Below are positions 46,071 through 56,640 of a stretch of 64,000 bases of DNA, one piece after another (position 1 is the first letter of the stretch; each line of letters opens with the position of its first letter). Both the position numbers and the translations under genes were made by a program. Location of the stretch: positions 302,145-366,144 of the forward strand of contig CM042091.1 of assembly GCA_023512835.1 (NCBI GenBank), written 5' to 3'. This DNA comes from Taxillus chinensis. Taxonomy: Eukaryota; Streptophyta; Magnoliopsida; Santalales; Loranthaceae. Under the pieces are notes generated by a model that had not been told where the DNA came from, ran no database searches, and saw only the letters and a list, made by a program, of their open reading frames with translations.

Positions 46071-46436
46071 TCTCTATGAGAAATGTTTCCTTTCGCTTCG
46101 GCTCTTTTTCATTTAAAACCCCGTAGTAAAGAGGAGCTCCGCGCCCCAGAGTACCTTTTTTTGTGTATTATATAGTATATGAAGGAAACGTTTCCTTTCG
46201 CTTCGGCTCTTTTTTGCTGTATGAAAATGCCCTGTTTGAAAAGCCTTTCTTTTTCACGAAGTAGTTGGAGTCTAGGGTGCGAATCCAATTCCAAAATAGG
46301 TAAGCATCCAAAGAGAGAAGGGTTCTCCTTTCATGGTACTTCTCAGAAGTCATTCCACTAAGACAACTCTCCCGTAAGTAATAGAGGGAGGGTTCACCCC
46401 CGACCGCATCTCTCTCTCTCTTGTGTGTGTAGAGTG
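46071..46436. other. Spacer after atp4 with a 25-base direct repeat
   Basis: No gene seen. A segment beginning GTTTCCTTTCGCTTCGGCTC occurs at 46085-46109 and again at 46190-46214. A GTGTGTGTAGAGTGCT stretch leads into the GA/CT run at which the inverted repeat begins at 46437. Confidence 0.8.
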
Positions 46437-48560
46437 CTCTCTCTCTTGAGCAATAGCTGCACAAACAGTGTCATTGCTAGCTCGGCTCAACACACAACAC
46501 TTCCCCGGATGTATGCACCTCGCTCCGCGTATAGTGTGCCACTCTCGGAATGCATGCTGGTTGTACACTCTCCACTTCCGGAGATACTCTCGTACCGAAC
46601 TCTACTCTGTCTTGTACAAGACACACATTTCAGTTCGAAAGCAGACACTCCAGTAACTATGCATCACATCCAGATAGCATAGACACATACCAGGCAGAAC
46701 AGTCAGTAGATCTGCACCACGGGTCCGGCAGATCGATTACTTAAGCTTTCAGTCTGCTTTTCGGTGTCTATGTAACACGCAACTGGTCCGATAGGCCTAC
46801 GCGAGAGTAGAGTGCTCTCTTATTATGGCTAGGCAGGCAAGCCAGCAATCCGTGTTTCGTAAGACTCTCTTGGTATCTTGTTGCATATCTATGCCAACTC
46901 TCTGATTCTCGCCTATCGGAGTATCTCTCTAGGCGATTGGATGGTTGTACCACTCTCGGACTCGGACTCGGACCCGGATGTGTCACTCTCTTTGCTAAAG
47001 ACTTTCAGACAGTGTAGTCAGTCCTTGGATCTCTGCTTTCTGTGTTGGTTACCATCTGCATCCCGTACCGTTTTATAGATGGGTTTTTACTCTTGCATCA
47101 AGTATAGTGTTGATTGTGCTAGCTCTATACACTCTGGGTGGGGGGTTGGGCACGCTACATATGCTGTTTCGGACCGTGGGCATGGCAGCGATGCAGTTGG
47201 CTTACCTCACCACCACTAGACTGAAACGCAGAGAGTGCACTGTTCGAGTCGCCCAGCAGGCCAAGGCACACGATACGCGGAGCGAGGTGCATACGTGTTT
47301 CAACCGGTAGTACCGGACATGCAGTTGTCCTATGTCCAATGATTGGGTCTGCCACTCCCGATGCCTACCTAGTCGGTCGGTCGGTCGGTTTGCTTCGATA
47401 ACGTTACGGGATAGACTCTCTTTCGGTGCGGCTCTCTATCGTTCCGGCCGGGGAGAGAGATTGTGTACCATCTATCACACGGTACGGGATGCGGATGGTA
47501 ACTAACGTAAGAATACCGAGAATAGTCTCTTGAGAGAGAGACACTCAACAAAGAGTCTGTGTGCCGGCCCGGCAATGCTTTGAGAGCTCTGGTGTATCTC
47601 GCTGACCACTCTCTGGAATCTCTAGTCGGAGTATACCCGGCCGGGGATGGATGTAGACTCTCTGGTTCGCTGTCGCTTCTGTGTCTGGCATCGACTTTCC
47701 CGTGGGTCTGTATATGGTCTGGTAGTGTACTCTCTTAGTAGAATTACCGATACCTGTTGCTGGAGAATCGGAAGTGCAGGGATGCTCTTTTCGGACTCGT
47801 GAAAGCGGAAGAAGCAACTGCATCAGTGCCTAAACACGCTGGCTTTTCACAACAGATAAGACTCAAACCTGTGGAATTGGGGAACCGTAGCACCGGTAAC
47901 AGAATGGGTCGCCTCCGATGTTGTCACCGGCCGGAAGAGATGTCTTTGCTCCGCTTGCTGGGGTCAGAGTGTCTCTTAATAGCAGCATTGGGTGCCCCGA
48001 AAAGTACACAACTGGGAAACCGGGGGAGGTTTGTTGGTCTCTTATAGAGATACATGGGGTAGCTATGGATGAGAGACGTGACAGACTCTGTCATAGATAG
48101 GCATGTACACTCGAAGGGGAAGCTCCGAAAGAAGCACAGAAAGTGAACGAGAGTACAGTACAGGCAGCACTTGGGATGTGATACAGTATCACAGAAGAGA
48201 TCGAGGGTACGGAACGCTTAAGAGATCGGACGCTTTGATGGAGGAAGGGTTGGCTGCTCTACAAAAGAAAAAGGAGGATTCTCCTTTAAAGAGGATGTTG
48301 GTTGCACTCTCTCCGCGAACTCTTCCCTGCAGCGATTCTCTCACTCAGTTAAGAATCCTGTCTCTTGTGTGTCTGGCATCGACTCTCTTGGAACGCGTAC
48401 ACGCTTCGGATATATCTACAATAATTACCTAGCCGGAAAGACTCTTAGTGTTCGGAAAAAAAACAGCTATACTATGTTTGGACTCGCAGATAGCAACCGA
48501 TAGAGTGGTACACCCCCAGCGAACACATACATATTGTGTCTGGGCCCGGAGCGTAACCCT

Positions 48561-48779
48561 TTAGTATCGCTTTTTCTTAATAGTTGGTTTCCGCGGGTTC
48601 TCGTAATACTCTTTCTGTTTTCGCTTCGCTTTCCCCAATCCGAATAGCAGCTCTCTTAATTGATATCGGTTCGGAGTCCTATCCTCCCTTTTGAAATCGA
48701 ACTCATATAGCACTTCTTCAAAGTCAAAGAGACACTTGTTTTTAGAGAGTATAGAAAGTTTTAATAAAGTAAGGGTACG
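48561..48779 (-). CDS. Unrecognised 72-codon open frame with basic tail (arm 2)
   Basis: Arm 2 counterpart of 4256-4474, with the same stop and the same basic end. It lies about 360 bases upstream of nad6 and on the opposite strand. There is no start codon. I list it because the acidic-then-basic composition is unlike the surrounding short-repeat sequence; the function is unknown. Confidence 0.25.
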   Translation of the reverse strand, partial: RTLTLLKLSILSKNKCLFDFEEVLYEFDFKREDRTPNRYQLRELLFGLGKAKRKQKEYYENPRKPTIKKKRY

Positions 48780-49141
48780 CTAGCTATCCGAAATGGAGAG
48801 TGTGAATGCCATCCTATCCTAGAGTATTCCGCGGACTTAAGTAAATACCGGAAAAACGAGTTTGTAGCTTCAGCGAGTTACGAGACACTCAAGTCTTTAA
48901 ACAGATAGTTAAGAGAATAGTACTGGGCTCCTGCATTTATAGAAACATCTAGTGTGCACGATGCTCGCCTGAAAGTGGAATACGGTTTGCTTTCGTATGA
49001 ATTCGTATTTCCCCTATTCGAACTGGGTTATCTGTCGATTGTTCCGTAAGTAACTCAGTGATTTCTAAGGCTGCAAAAGTGAAATACCGCTAGAGAGATC
49101 TCTTTCATGCGAGTTCTCCAGCATATGTTTAAGGGCGTATC

Positions 49142-49807
49142 ATGATACTATCTGTTTTGTCGAGCCCAGCGTTGGTATCTGGTTTGATGGTTGCACGTTC
49201 TAAAAATCCGGTACATTCCGTTTCGTTTCCCATCCCAGTATTTCGCGACACTGCAGGTTTACTTATTTTGTTAGGTCTCGACTTCTCCGCTATGATCTTC
49301 CCAGTCGTTCATATAGGAGCGATCGCCGTATCATTCCTTTTCGTTGTTATGATGTTCCATATTCAAAAAGCGGAGATTCACGAAGAAGTATTGCGCTATT
49401 TACCGGTGAGTTGTATGATAGGACTGATCTTTTGGTGGGAAATGTGCTTCCTTGTAGAGACAGAAAGCCTGCCTTTTCTACAACAAAGCCAAAGAAATAG
49501 GACCTCTCCTCTCCTTAGATATCAGGTTTATGCCGGAAAGGTACGAAGTTGGACAAATTTGGAAACATTGGGCAATTGTCTTTATACCTACTATTCCGTC
49601 TGGTTTTTGGTTCCGAGTCTTATTTTATTAGTAGCCATGATTGGGGCTATAGTACTGACTATGCATAGGACTAAAAAGGTGAAAAGACAGGAGGTATTCC
49701 GACGAAATGCTCTCGATTCTAGGAGGACTATAATGAGGAGGACGACGACAGACCAATCACGCTCGACTAGAGATATTGGTATCCCACAAAAAGGAGTTAG
49801 CACATGA
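49142..49807 (+). CDS. nad6: NADH dehydrogenase subunit 6 (arm 2 copy)
   Basis: Identical in translation to the minus-strand copy at 3228-3893, with the same intact 221-codon frame and the same apparently unedited C-to-U codons. Its stop codon overlaps the ATG of a 110-codon frame that is open only in this arm. If both arms are real, the genome carries two nad6 loci; if the contigs are alternative assemblies of the same sequence, there is one. Confidence 0.95.
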   Translation: MILSVLSSPALVSGLMVARSKNPVHSVSFPIPVFRDTAGLLILLGLDFSAMIFPVVHIGAIAVSFLFVVMMFHIQKAEIHEEVLRYLPVSCMIGLIFWWEMCFLVETESLPFLQQSQRNRTSPLLRYQVYAGKVRSWTNLETLGNCLYTYYSVWFLVPSLILLVAMIGAIVLTMHRTKKVKRQEVFRRNALDSRRTIMRRTTTDQSRSTRDIGIPQKGVST

Positions 49808-50136
49808 CTACTAGAAGTGAACTTTCCTATAGTATGATTGGCAGAGCAGACCCTCTTGCTACCCAGTCCATGGCAGCCCAATTCCTCGGAAGCTATTCGC
49901 ATTCTGCATTCTCTTCTCTCTTCTCTATCATGGTAAATCTCCGGACATTGTGGGCACTCGGGGGTGTAGCACTTGTTTCATTCATGGTAGGATACGCTGC
50001 ATTTCGGATTGGGGACGAGACAGACTCTCTTGTTGGGAATCCGGGGCCTTACGAGCTCTTCCGAATACCATACGTAACGTATTCGAAAACCAGAAGTCCT
50101 ACTACGTTGAGTAACCGCCCAGTCCCATGCGAGTAG
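49804..50136 (+). CDS. 110-codon ORF overlapping the nad6 stop, one hydrophobic segment
   Basis: Starts MTTRSELSYSMIG with its ATG overlapping the nad6 stop codon by two bases, an arrangement that allows co-transcription. It contains a likely membrane segment, LWALGGVALVSFMVGYAAF (residues about 49-67), followed by a charged stretch, IGDETDSLVGN. I do not recognise the family. In arm 1 the matching sequence lacks one base (the coding strand there reads GGGGGTTAGC, against GGGGGTGTAGC here), which breaks the frame after about 50 codons. It may be a small lineage-specific gene or a chance frame in nad6 3-prime sequence. Confidence 0.35.
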   Translation: MTTRSELSYSMIGRADPLATQSMAAQFLGSYSHSAFSSLFSIMVNLRTLWALGGVALVSFMVGYAAFRIGDETDSLVGNPGPYELFRIPYVTYSKTRSPTTLSNRPVPCE

Positions 50137-53100
50137 TGCTTTCAGAGAAGTTTCGAAGTGAAACAACCCGTGTTCCGGTACTACATTACAAGAGAAAAGC
50201 ACCGTATCGGTCGGGTCTTGGGTGTTTTGATCCGCGCGATACCTGTCGATTTCCAGAGAGCAATGAGTGTGTCTTAGACTTCCGACTCCATCCAGCATTC
50301 CATTAAAAACAGGCTGCAATGGGGGGTTACACACCGGTTTCTCTTTCAGTCTGTTTGGAAACTACTCGGATCTCTTCGTGGAAGCGAGAGTTGATTGTCT
50401 TGTTGGCAGTTCGGGTTGTTGTTGGATAGGATAATGGTGATCGGGCGTATACTATAAGATGGGCTCGGGCGTAACGGGTAGCGCATCAATAAGTGTGTTT
50501 TCTTCCGAACTTACCATTATGGAAACAAGAGAGAGTTGGGTGGGGCTTCTAGGGAGAGCTGCACAACAAAGCCTATATCAGCAGGTTCTCGATGGATTGA
50601 GTAAAGGACAGACAAGGGGGACCCGGAAAATGCACACATATTCTTTAAAGAAAGAGAGAACGATTAAAGTAGTATAAGAAACTCTCCCCTACTCGGACTC
50701 TGGAATGAGAAAAAGGCTTTTAGACGAGTGAAAGCAGCTCTTAATCTCGAATAGAGAGTACAAGCATGCTCTGCGCCGCGGTAAGATAGAGATCGCAGGC
50801 GGCTATTTTCATGAGATGTCCTAGGGTCTTTCTGGAAGAAAGGAGAGTTATGAGCCCAGCTACGAAAAGAGTCCTTACACTTCCGAAAACCCGAATAAAG
50901 AGTTCGGTCTCACTGGAAGCCTACAACTGACTACACCCGCCGCGGGACTCTGGGTTGGTTAACGGGACACTTTGAAAAAGAGAATCGATACCGATTCGGG
51001 ACTTCTTGAAGATATGACAGAGAGAAGCGGCAGCCTGGGCGCATACCAAACGCTTTTACTTTCGATACAACGTACACAACTTATAGGGTAGAGTACTCTC
51101 CGAACTAGAGCCGGTTTCTCTTTCTTTAAAGAATATGTGTGCATTTTTACCGTATACAGTTTGTGGTCGTCCGATAGGCTGCGCGTATACCACCATTCTT
51201 GTCCGGGGCTGTCACCCGCGGGTTGCTTACCGATCTCCTATGGTCGATGAGATGCCTTTTCTTTCCTCTATGGAGATTCCAGTGCTGTATGCGTACCACT
51301 CGACTGCTGGGGTTTCATATGGCGGCGTAGAGCTACCGAAAACTCTTTATTCGGGTTTCAACGCCTTTGTAAGAAAGTGCTCTATCCGGGGGCCGGCCGA
51401 GTTCTCTTATCCGGGAGAGTTCGAGTCAACCAAGACATGCATGCGTTGAACTGCTTTTAAAGAGAGCGGAATTCTGGTGTTCCACTTCCGAGTTCGTAGA
51501 ACCATAAGGTTACGATACAAAGAGAAGAGAGCCGGTTACTACGACATCGTGACTCGCCCGGTTGGTGTTCCACTCTCGATTCGGAAAGCTCATTCCAGTC
51601 TCTTATTCATACCTTCCCATAGAAGCAAAAACACAATACAGTTAGGTACGTACCCGACTTTTCTATGTTACTAGAGAGCCCAACAAGAAATACGAAACAC
51701 TCCCAGTTGCTGTTAGACACAAGAGAACTGTATACAGAGAATGGAGCAACGCGAACGGAGAGAAAACGACTTTATAGAGAGAAAGAGAGCAGCTATGCGA
51801 TCGAAAATCCACTTCTTTACTTTTTAGGAGTTAGGGGATGGATCTACGGAACGTGAACAACATTATTAAACCAACTGACAAGTGGGCACTCTGGCTGCAG
51901 CAGATAGGAATGCCATCTCCGGGGCTATTGGTGGCCTTTTCCGAGTTGAAGAGAAAACCGCTACTCTGGCTGCTCTCTTTTCTGGTTGTTAAAGACTCTA
52001 TAAGAGAGCCAACAAACCCTTCCCTGTGATATTGTCGCTATGGATATGGTCACACGCACAATTGTTAAAACCGCGTTTCTAGGAGTGAGCGGTCCGACGA
52101 CAGCAATAGCTCTATTGAAGATGGAGCACTTTTGGAGGATAGGGTACCGACCACCAATAAAAGTCCAGATTTGAAGGAGAGTTCTAGCCCAGACTTTACT
52201 GACAGAGAGCATAGATCCCGTCGTATCGCCTTTCGGATGATGGTCGCCAATCCAGCAAGTAAAATAGAGCACCCAAACCCCGCTAATAGGAGAGTTACGA
52301 AGGGCGTCAGAGCAGCAGCAGTCTATAGGCGACTCAGGGAAAACGGGATATCTATTATGGGACTGGACAGTACACAATACAAGAGAATACGCGGCCCAAA
52401 GGTATCTGATTCGGGAGGTAATTCGCTACACCTTCTCCTATCGACAATACGAGCCATTCATTGCTGCCTCTTTTCCCAATTCGGCTTTTTGTTTTGAATG
52501 ACAGACGCGCCGCCCCAACTCTCTTATGAAATCTCGCGGGTTTTACTGTGCGTGTGTTGGAAGAGGTGTTTCCGCCGTACGGGGTAGCCTCTTGTGTACT
52601 ACTCTCCGCTATGAGTAACCGATGTCATCTCTCGTCGAGCTATAGAGATTCTCTGTTTCACTCGTTCCAAAAAGAACACTCTAAAAGGAGGGAAGTGTCT
52701 GCTTTCAAGGGAGAGCCTCCTATTGGGAAAGCACCAGTCGCAGCATTTCCTTTTCCAAGTGGTACTGAAGAGACTGGAGTCAGAGTTGTCTATTGACAAG
52801 TATACCTCTCTTTTCCTTGAAGTGCACATTCCGCCGTGCACGCCTTTCGTTTCGGGAGCTCTGGGTTGGCTTAGAGAACAGGTGCTTTCAGAGCTCGCAT
52901 GAGAACAACCTATCGGGTCGGGCTGGACTTTGCTTTCCGGGGAAACCTCCTTTTCCACTATAAGAGAAATACGGAAGGTATTGCATCCGCACGTCATCAA
53001 GTCTGCTCTCTGCTGCATAGAGTCTTGTCGAGAGGGTCCCTTGAAAGCATACAGTCTCTGGATGGCGCAACGTAATTCTCTTTTGAACCTCCCTGAGAGA

Positions 53101-53232
53101 CACTTGCTTCCTTACAGTTAGATCTCTCCTGTCCCCTTCCCTGTTGAGAGAGAGAGAGAGGGTTTTCTCAAAAGCGCTCACTCCCAACTTCACTGAAAGC
53201 ACTTAACGAGAGAAAGGCTCGGTATCTGGACT

Positions 53233-53296
53233 GGACAGTAGCATACAGGACAGTACTGGAAAGGACAGGACAGTAGCATACTGGACAGTACTGGAA
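53233..53296. repeat. Tandem repeat, period 35, two copies
   Basis: Units start GGACAGTAGCATAC at 53233 and 53268 and each ends GGACAGTACTGGAAA. The second unit differs by a CATACTGG in place of CATACAGG. Confidence 0.9.
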
Positions 53297-53337
53297 ACAG
53301 GGTAGCGATTTCTCCGGGTTACGCTCCGGGCTCTTCA

Positions 53338-53435
53338 GTTACCATGTCATGTGTCATTACTGAGCTTTCTGTTACCATGTAATGTGTCAAGTAGCTTTCA
53401 GTTACCATTTCATGTGTAATTAGCGTGTTCTTTCA
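53338..53435. repeat. Tandem repeat, three units of 30-35 bases
   Basis: Units start GTTACCAT at 53338, 53371 and 53401 and share the CATGTGT and CTTTC motifs; lengths are 33, 30 and 35. The last unit ends nine bases before a possible group II intron start (GTGTGC at 53445). Confidence 0.9.
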
Positions 53436-53444
53436 CATTGTTGA

Positions 53445-54926
53445 GTGTGCCCGGAATACGGTGTAACAGCATGACAGGTGTACTACCGGAGCTTTGGGGA
53501 AGGCTTCGGGTGATACGGCTGGGGGGAAACCGTATGGGAATGGACGGTACTTGTATCCGGAGTGGGTGAACGTACGAGACTATGCAGCGGAGCCTATTCT
53601 GACAGCGGAGCCTATGAAATGGAATCGGGAGTCAGAAAGAAAAAGCATATGGATTTCATACAGATGAAAGAGTAGCTCTTGAGCACCGGCGTATGACTGC
53701 TACTATAGTCAGTCTCTTGTTTTTCTAGAAGAGAAAGCACTAGTACTAGAGGTTCCGGCATCTAGCTCTTGTTGTGTTGCCGCTGTGCTTGCAACCTCCG
53801 CAGTTCAAGAGTTGTACCGGGCGATACCGAGACAGACTTTCAGATATGGTCGGTCCAATGCAGTTACTCTTCAAGCCATGACAGTCCCACCCGGAAAATC
53901 ATAATAGAGCGGATCTCCAAGGCACATTTTGAGAGCACAGCACAGCAAACCACTGGAGATTCTCTTAGCAATTCCGCCGAAAGCAGTGTTGGACGCTCGC
54001 GGGGTACGTAGAGCTACAAAACAATGCTGTCTTTCAACAGATCAAATACAGAAGTATAGACCCATCGGGCACACACAATTCGGTTTATGGAGCTAGATGT
54101 CCGGAGCTTGGGATTACGGAACACTGGCTTTAGTCAGGTAGGTAACAATGCTGTCTTTCATTGAGATCGAAGAGAGAAGTATAGAGCGAAGGCTAGGCGA
54201 TTCGATCCGGACTGAATAGGACCCAACACCTGTATGTGTGTATTGACTCAAAAAAGAATTGTTTGGGATTACGAAGTGAAATCTCCGGAGTGGATGGTCC
54301 CTACCCTACGAGTCTTGTATTCGGAGTGGGTGAACGGGTGTGTGTGTGTGTGCTTGCGCGTATACCACCCCACTCTTATTGCCTGGAAGACAGAGTAGGT
54401 AGCACCACCCTAGTACGTGACGCGAGATATGGGTGGAAGTGCACTCTATTCGCTGCCCCGAAACCCAAACGTGTAGACTCTCCGCTATGAGTAACCGGAA
54501 GCGGAAGCGGAAACAAGAGCTCTGTATTTCCACTTACGTGTTTTGGATGCAGAGACTGATGCCGTTGCCGTATCGCGTATGATTGTACGGCCGGAGAACC
54601 CATAACTCGCCGATCGGGTCTAGCCGCAATGACAGCATAGCAACCGGAGAGTCCCACGGCAGAGATTGGAATGCTCTTCTTAAGAGGCTCCGCGGATCCA
54701 GAGAGGGAAAGGTCCATCCATTGGCATCGTGGATGCTCACAGAGGTATGTCTCTCTCGTATGGGTGTTTAGGGAGTGTCTACGCGCCCAAACCATTCCAA
54801 TCCGGGAAGCGAAACAGGACACTGTGTACTACAACCTTAACAAATCCCTAGAGGAGCCGTATGAGGCGGAAGCTCCAAGTACGGTTTTGCAGCCGAGCCT
54901 GTTGTAAAGCAAGGCTTAGGGACCGA
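53445..54926 (+). other. Group II intron-like block with domain V
   Basis: A clear domain V lies at 54854-54888: it opens GAGCCGTATGAGG with the catalytic AGC, has a short GGA-type loop, and its return strand CTCCAAGTACGG has the usual two-base bulge. GAGCCGTA pairs with TACGGTTT (G-U pairs allowed). The block is followed by a possible domain VI. Upstream, GTGTGCCCGG at 53445 fits a group II 5-prime end, and the GA/GG-rich sequence to about 53600 resembles domain I. Self-folding introns of this type interrupt nad, cox and ccm genes in plants. I could not identify the exon on either side, so the start, and whether it is one intron or two pieces, is uncertain. A direct repeat (ATCCGGAGTGGGTGAACG at 53554 and, with one change, at 54320) lies inside. 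Confidence 0.5.
54854..54888 (+). ncRNA. Group II intron domain V
   Basis: Catalytic hairpin of a group II intron, with the AGC triad at 54855-54857 and a bulge before GTACGG on the 3-prime strand. It is the best-conserved part of these introns. It is on the plus strand, in the same direction as nad7 exon 1, about 1.1 kb upstream of it. Confidence 0.75.
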
Positions 54927-55966
54927 TATGCTGATTGGTTTAGGTAGGGCGGCCTCAGGTAACCTGTAGGGATTGACCTCCAACGCATGGGACTCACCCG
55001 GTTGTCTTAGGGAAACATAGCATGTCACCGAGGGAACGGAACGGAACAGAGTGGAGAGGGACGCCTTCCGGGCTTTTCTTAGAGATGAGGCCTTTGGGCG
55101 AAGCAAGGCAATACTGGATGGTGTGTCCACCTCCCCCAACGTCGCTACGAAAGCGTAACACGCACTCTGCTTCTGGTGCCTAGAGGACAGAGACAGGCCA
55201 TCTCGAGGCACAGCACGATACAGGCAACACCGGCGAGACCGGGCTTGGAAGGCTTTGGAGTCAGAGGGTCCATAGTACCTTAAGCGGGACGGGAGAGTGC
55301 CGCATTCTTGCAAGGGGGAAGGGATCTGTTCTTCAACAGACAACGGAGATGGGACTCGGAACAGAGTACGATACATCACCAGCCTATGGGCAACTCGAAA
55401 GCGAGACAACAAAACACCCGGAATATCCCGTGGGCGTATCTATCTGTTCTACGCACGCTATTGGAGGTGGACCTTCCGCTAAGCGAGTACACAACAGATT
55501 CTGTCATGGGTCTGACCAGAGGTGTCTATAAAAAGCAGAATGCCGTATTCCGCTAGGTTACGTTGAGTGCGGAAAGCACCGGTAACAGAAAATGGAAGCA
55601 CAGAATGGGCCGGAAGTTAAGATACAAGCCTGCCGATGGAGAATGCGCGGAGAAGGTACTGTACGATTACGCTTTCAGACCGCCCCGCCGAATGCATGAA
55701 TGATTGAATGGAGTCTGCAAGGTAACTCTTCAATAGAAACTCGAAGGTAACTCTTATTGGGTTGCGAGCTGCCCGTGGGAAACCAGATAGGGGAAAGAGC
55801 TCTCTTCTTCGATAGCCCCAGCAATGAATGAAGGACAGGCCTTCGCTGCCCACCCATCTCAAGAGAGGAGAGATGACCTGAGAAAGGTGCGAAATACAGA
55901 TGCTTGGCCCGGTGGTACTGTACAACATGCTATCGGGGGTAATCTCTTTCTTAAGGATGTGCTTCC
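54927..55966. other. Stretch between domain V and nad7 exon 1
   Basis: About 1 kb rich in GGA and GAC words, such as ACCGGCGAGACCGGGCTTGG near 55231, with the look of structured intron or leader RNA. A 191-codon frame on the minus strand (54837-55412) and a 161-codon one (55617-56102) run antisense to this and to nad7 exon 1, and I do not consider them genes. It could be the nad7 5-prime leader or another intron part. Confidence 0.4.
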
Positions 55967-56106
55967 ATGACTGGGAACGGGATCCAGCATAATGTAACTT
56001 CGAATTCCGGACCTCAACATCCAGCTGCTCATGGTGTGTCACGCTCAGTATTGGAAATGCAAGGAGAAGTGGTGGAACGTGCGGAACCACATATTGGATC
56101 ACTCCA
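55967..56106 (+). CDS. nad7: NADH dehydrogenase subunit 7, exon 1 only
   Basis: A subunit of the peripheral arm of complex I. From the ATG at 55967 the frame reads [10 protein letters not shown], then [33 protein letters not shown], matching the N-terminus of plant NAD7 ([32 protein letters not shown] in edited form). S-to-L changes at three positions are expected from C-to-U editing. Plant nad7 exon 1 is usually 143 bases and ends CTCCA before the intron; here the equivalent end is 56106, giving 140 bases, with small in-frame changes just after the start. Exons 2-5 are not recognisable downstream in the window. Confidence 0.85.
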
Positions 56107-56640
56107 GTTCGGAACGAGAAGCTTACCGAGTAGGCTTGATGCTGCCGCTCTGCGCCCCTCTAACCCATTCCGTAGCGCTTAACGAGATAAGACTACTCTA
56201 CTGTACAACACTGAAAGAGGGGACAGAAGGGAAAAGGTTGTGAAGGTGGCCTCGTTATCCACACGCTATACCCGGGTACGAGTGTTGGCGGGTCCTGGAG
56301 TGCCTGTCAAGGGCGGAACAACAAATACCCCGGGTGATCATCACCACCTGCTGCACCTAACCAATCGGAAGTGGAACGAGGCTCCCGAAACCAGCTGTAT
56401 CATTCCACGAAAGGGTAGGGTTGGATTCCGCAGGCGATAAACAGAGTGGAGGGACGACAACAACACAAGAATAGGCTTTTAGGGGTAGGATGGAACTACT
56501 GGATTCAGAGACCTTATGGCGAACACGAAAGAATAAGGCGAAGCTTGGTAGCGCCGCGGGGGAGCATCAATCAAGGAAGGACTTCGGAAAGAAAGTACGG
56601 GTCATTTGACGGCAAAGGCAGGAATTCTGAAATCAGATGT
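56107..56640 (+). other. Probable 5-prime part of nad7 intron 1 (group II)
   Basis: Follows exon 1 exactly where the intron is expected. It starts GTTCGGAACGAGAAGC, in place of the usual GTGCG, and continues with GGCTTGATGCTGCCGCTCTGCGCC and G/A-rich blocks (for example GTAGGGTTGGATTCCGCAGG near 56417) in the style of domain I. I see no domain V after it within about 1.5 kb, and the intron-like character fades after about 56640, so the intron appears truncated, rearranged or split for trans-splicing. The right edge is approximate. Confidence 0.5.

Larger units (their letters stand above)
46437..53034. repeat. Large inverted repeat, arm 2 (mitochondrial-type)
   Basis: This is the reverse complement of 1-6598, carrying the second copy of nad6 at 49142-49807. 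It lies inside contig C, flanked on the left by the atp4 region and on the right by sequence that continues to match the third partial copy (37054-37158) up to about 53141. Apart from nad6 and the ORF overlapping its end, the arm has only short open frames (60-121 codons) that I do not recognise, including 51135-51449 and 48103-48432. None has a family motif I can name, so I treat them as incidental. Confidence 0.95.
53142..53444. other. Spacer with two tandem repeat arrays
   Basis: Lies between the end of the repeat-matching region and a group II intron-like block. It begins with a GA microsatellite at about 53147-53160 and carries two arrays listed separately. No coding frame is recognised. 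Confidence 0.7.

Noticed and set aside
54837..55412. 191-codon open frame on the minus strand
   Set aside because: It lies antisense to intron-like sequence and overlaps the domain V end; no motif or membrane segment is visible.
55617..56102. 161-codon open frame on the minus strand
   Set aside because: It is the antisense shadow of nad7 exon 1 and its leader.
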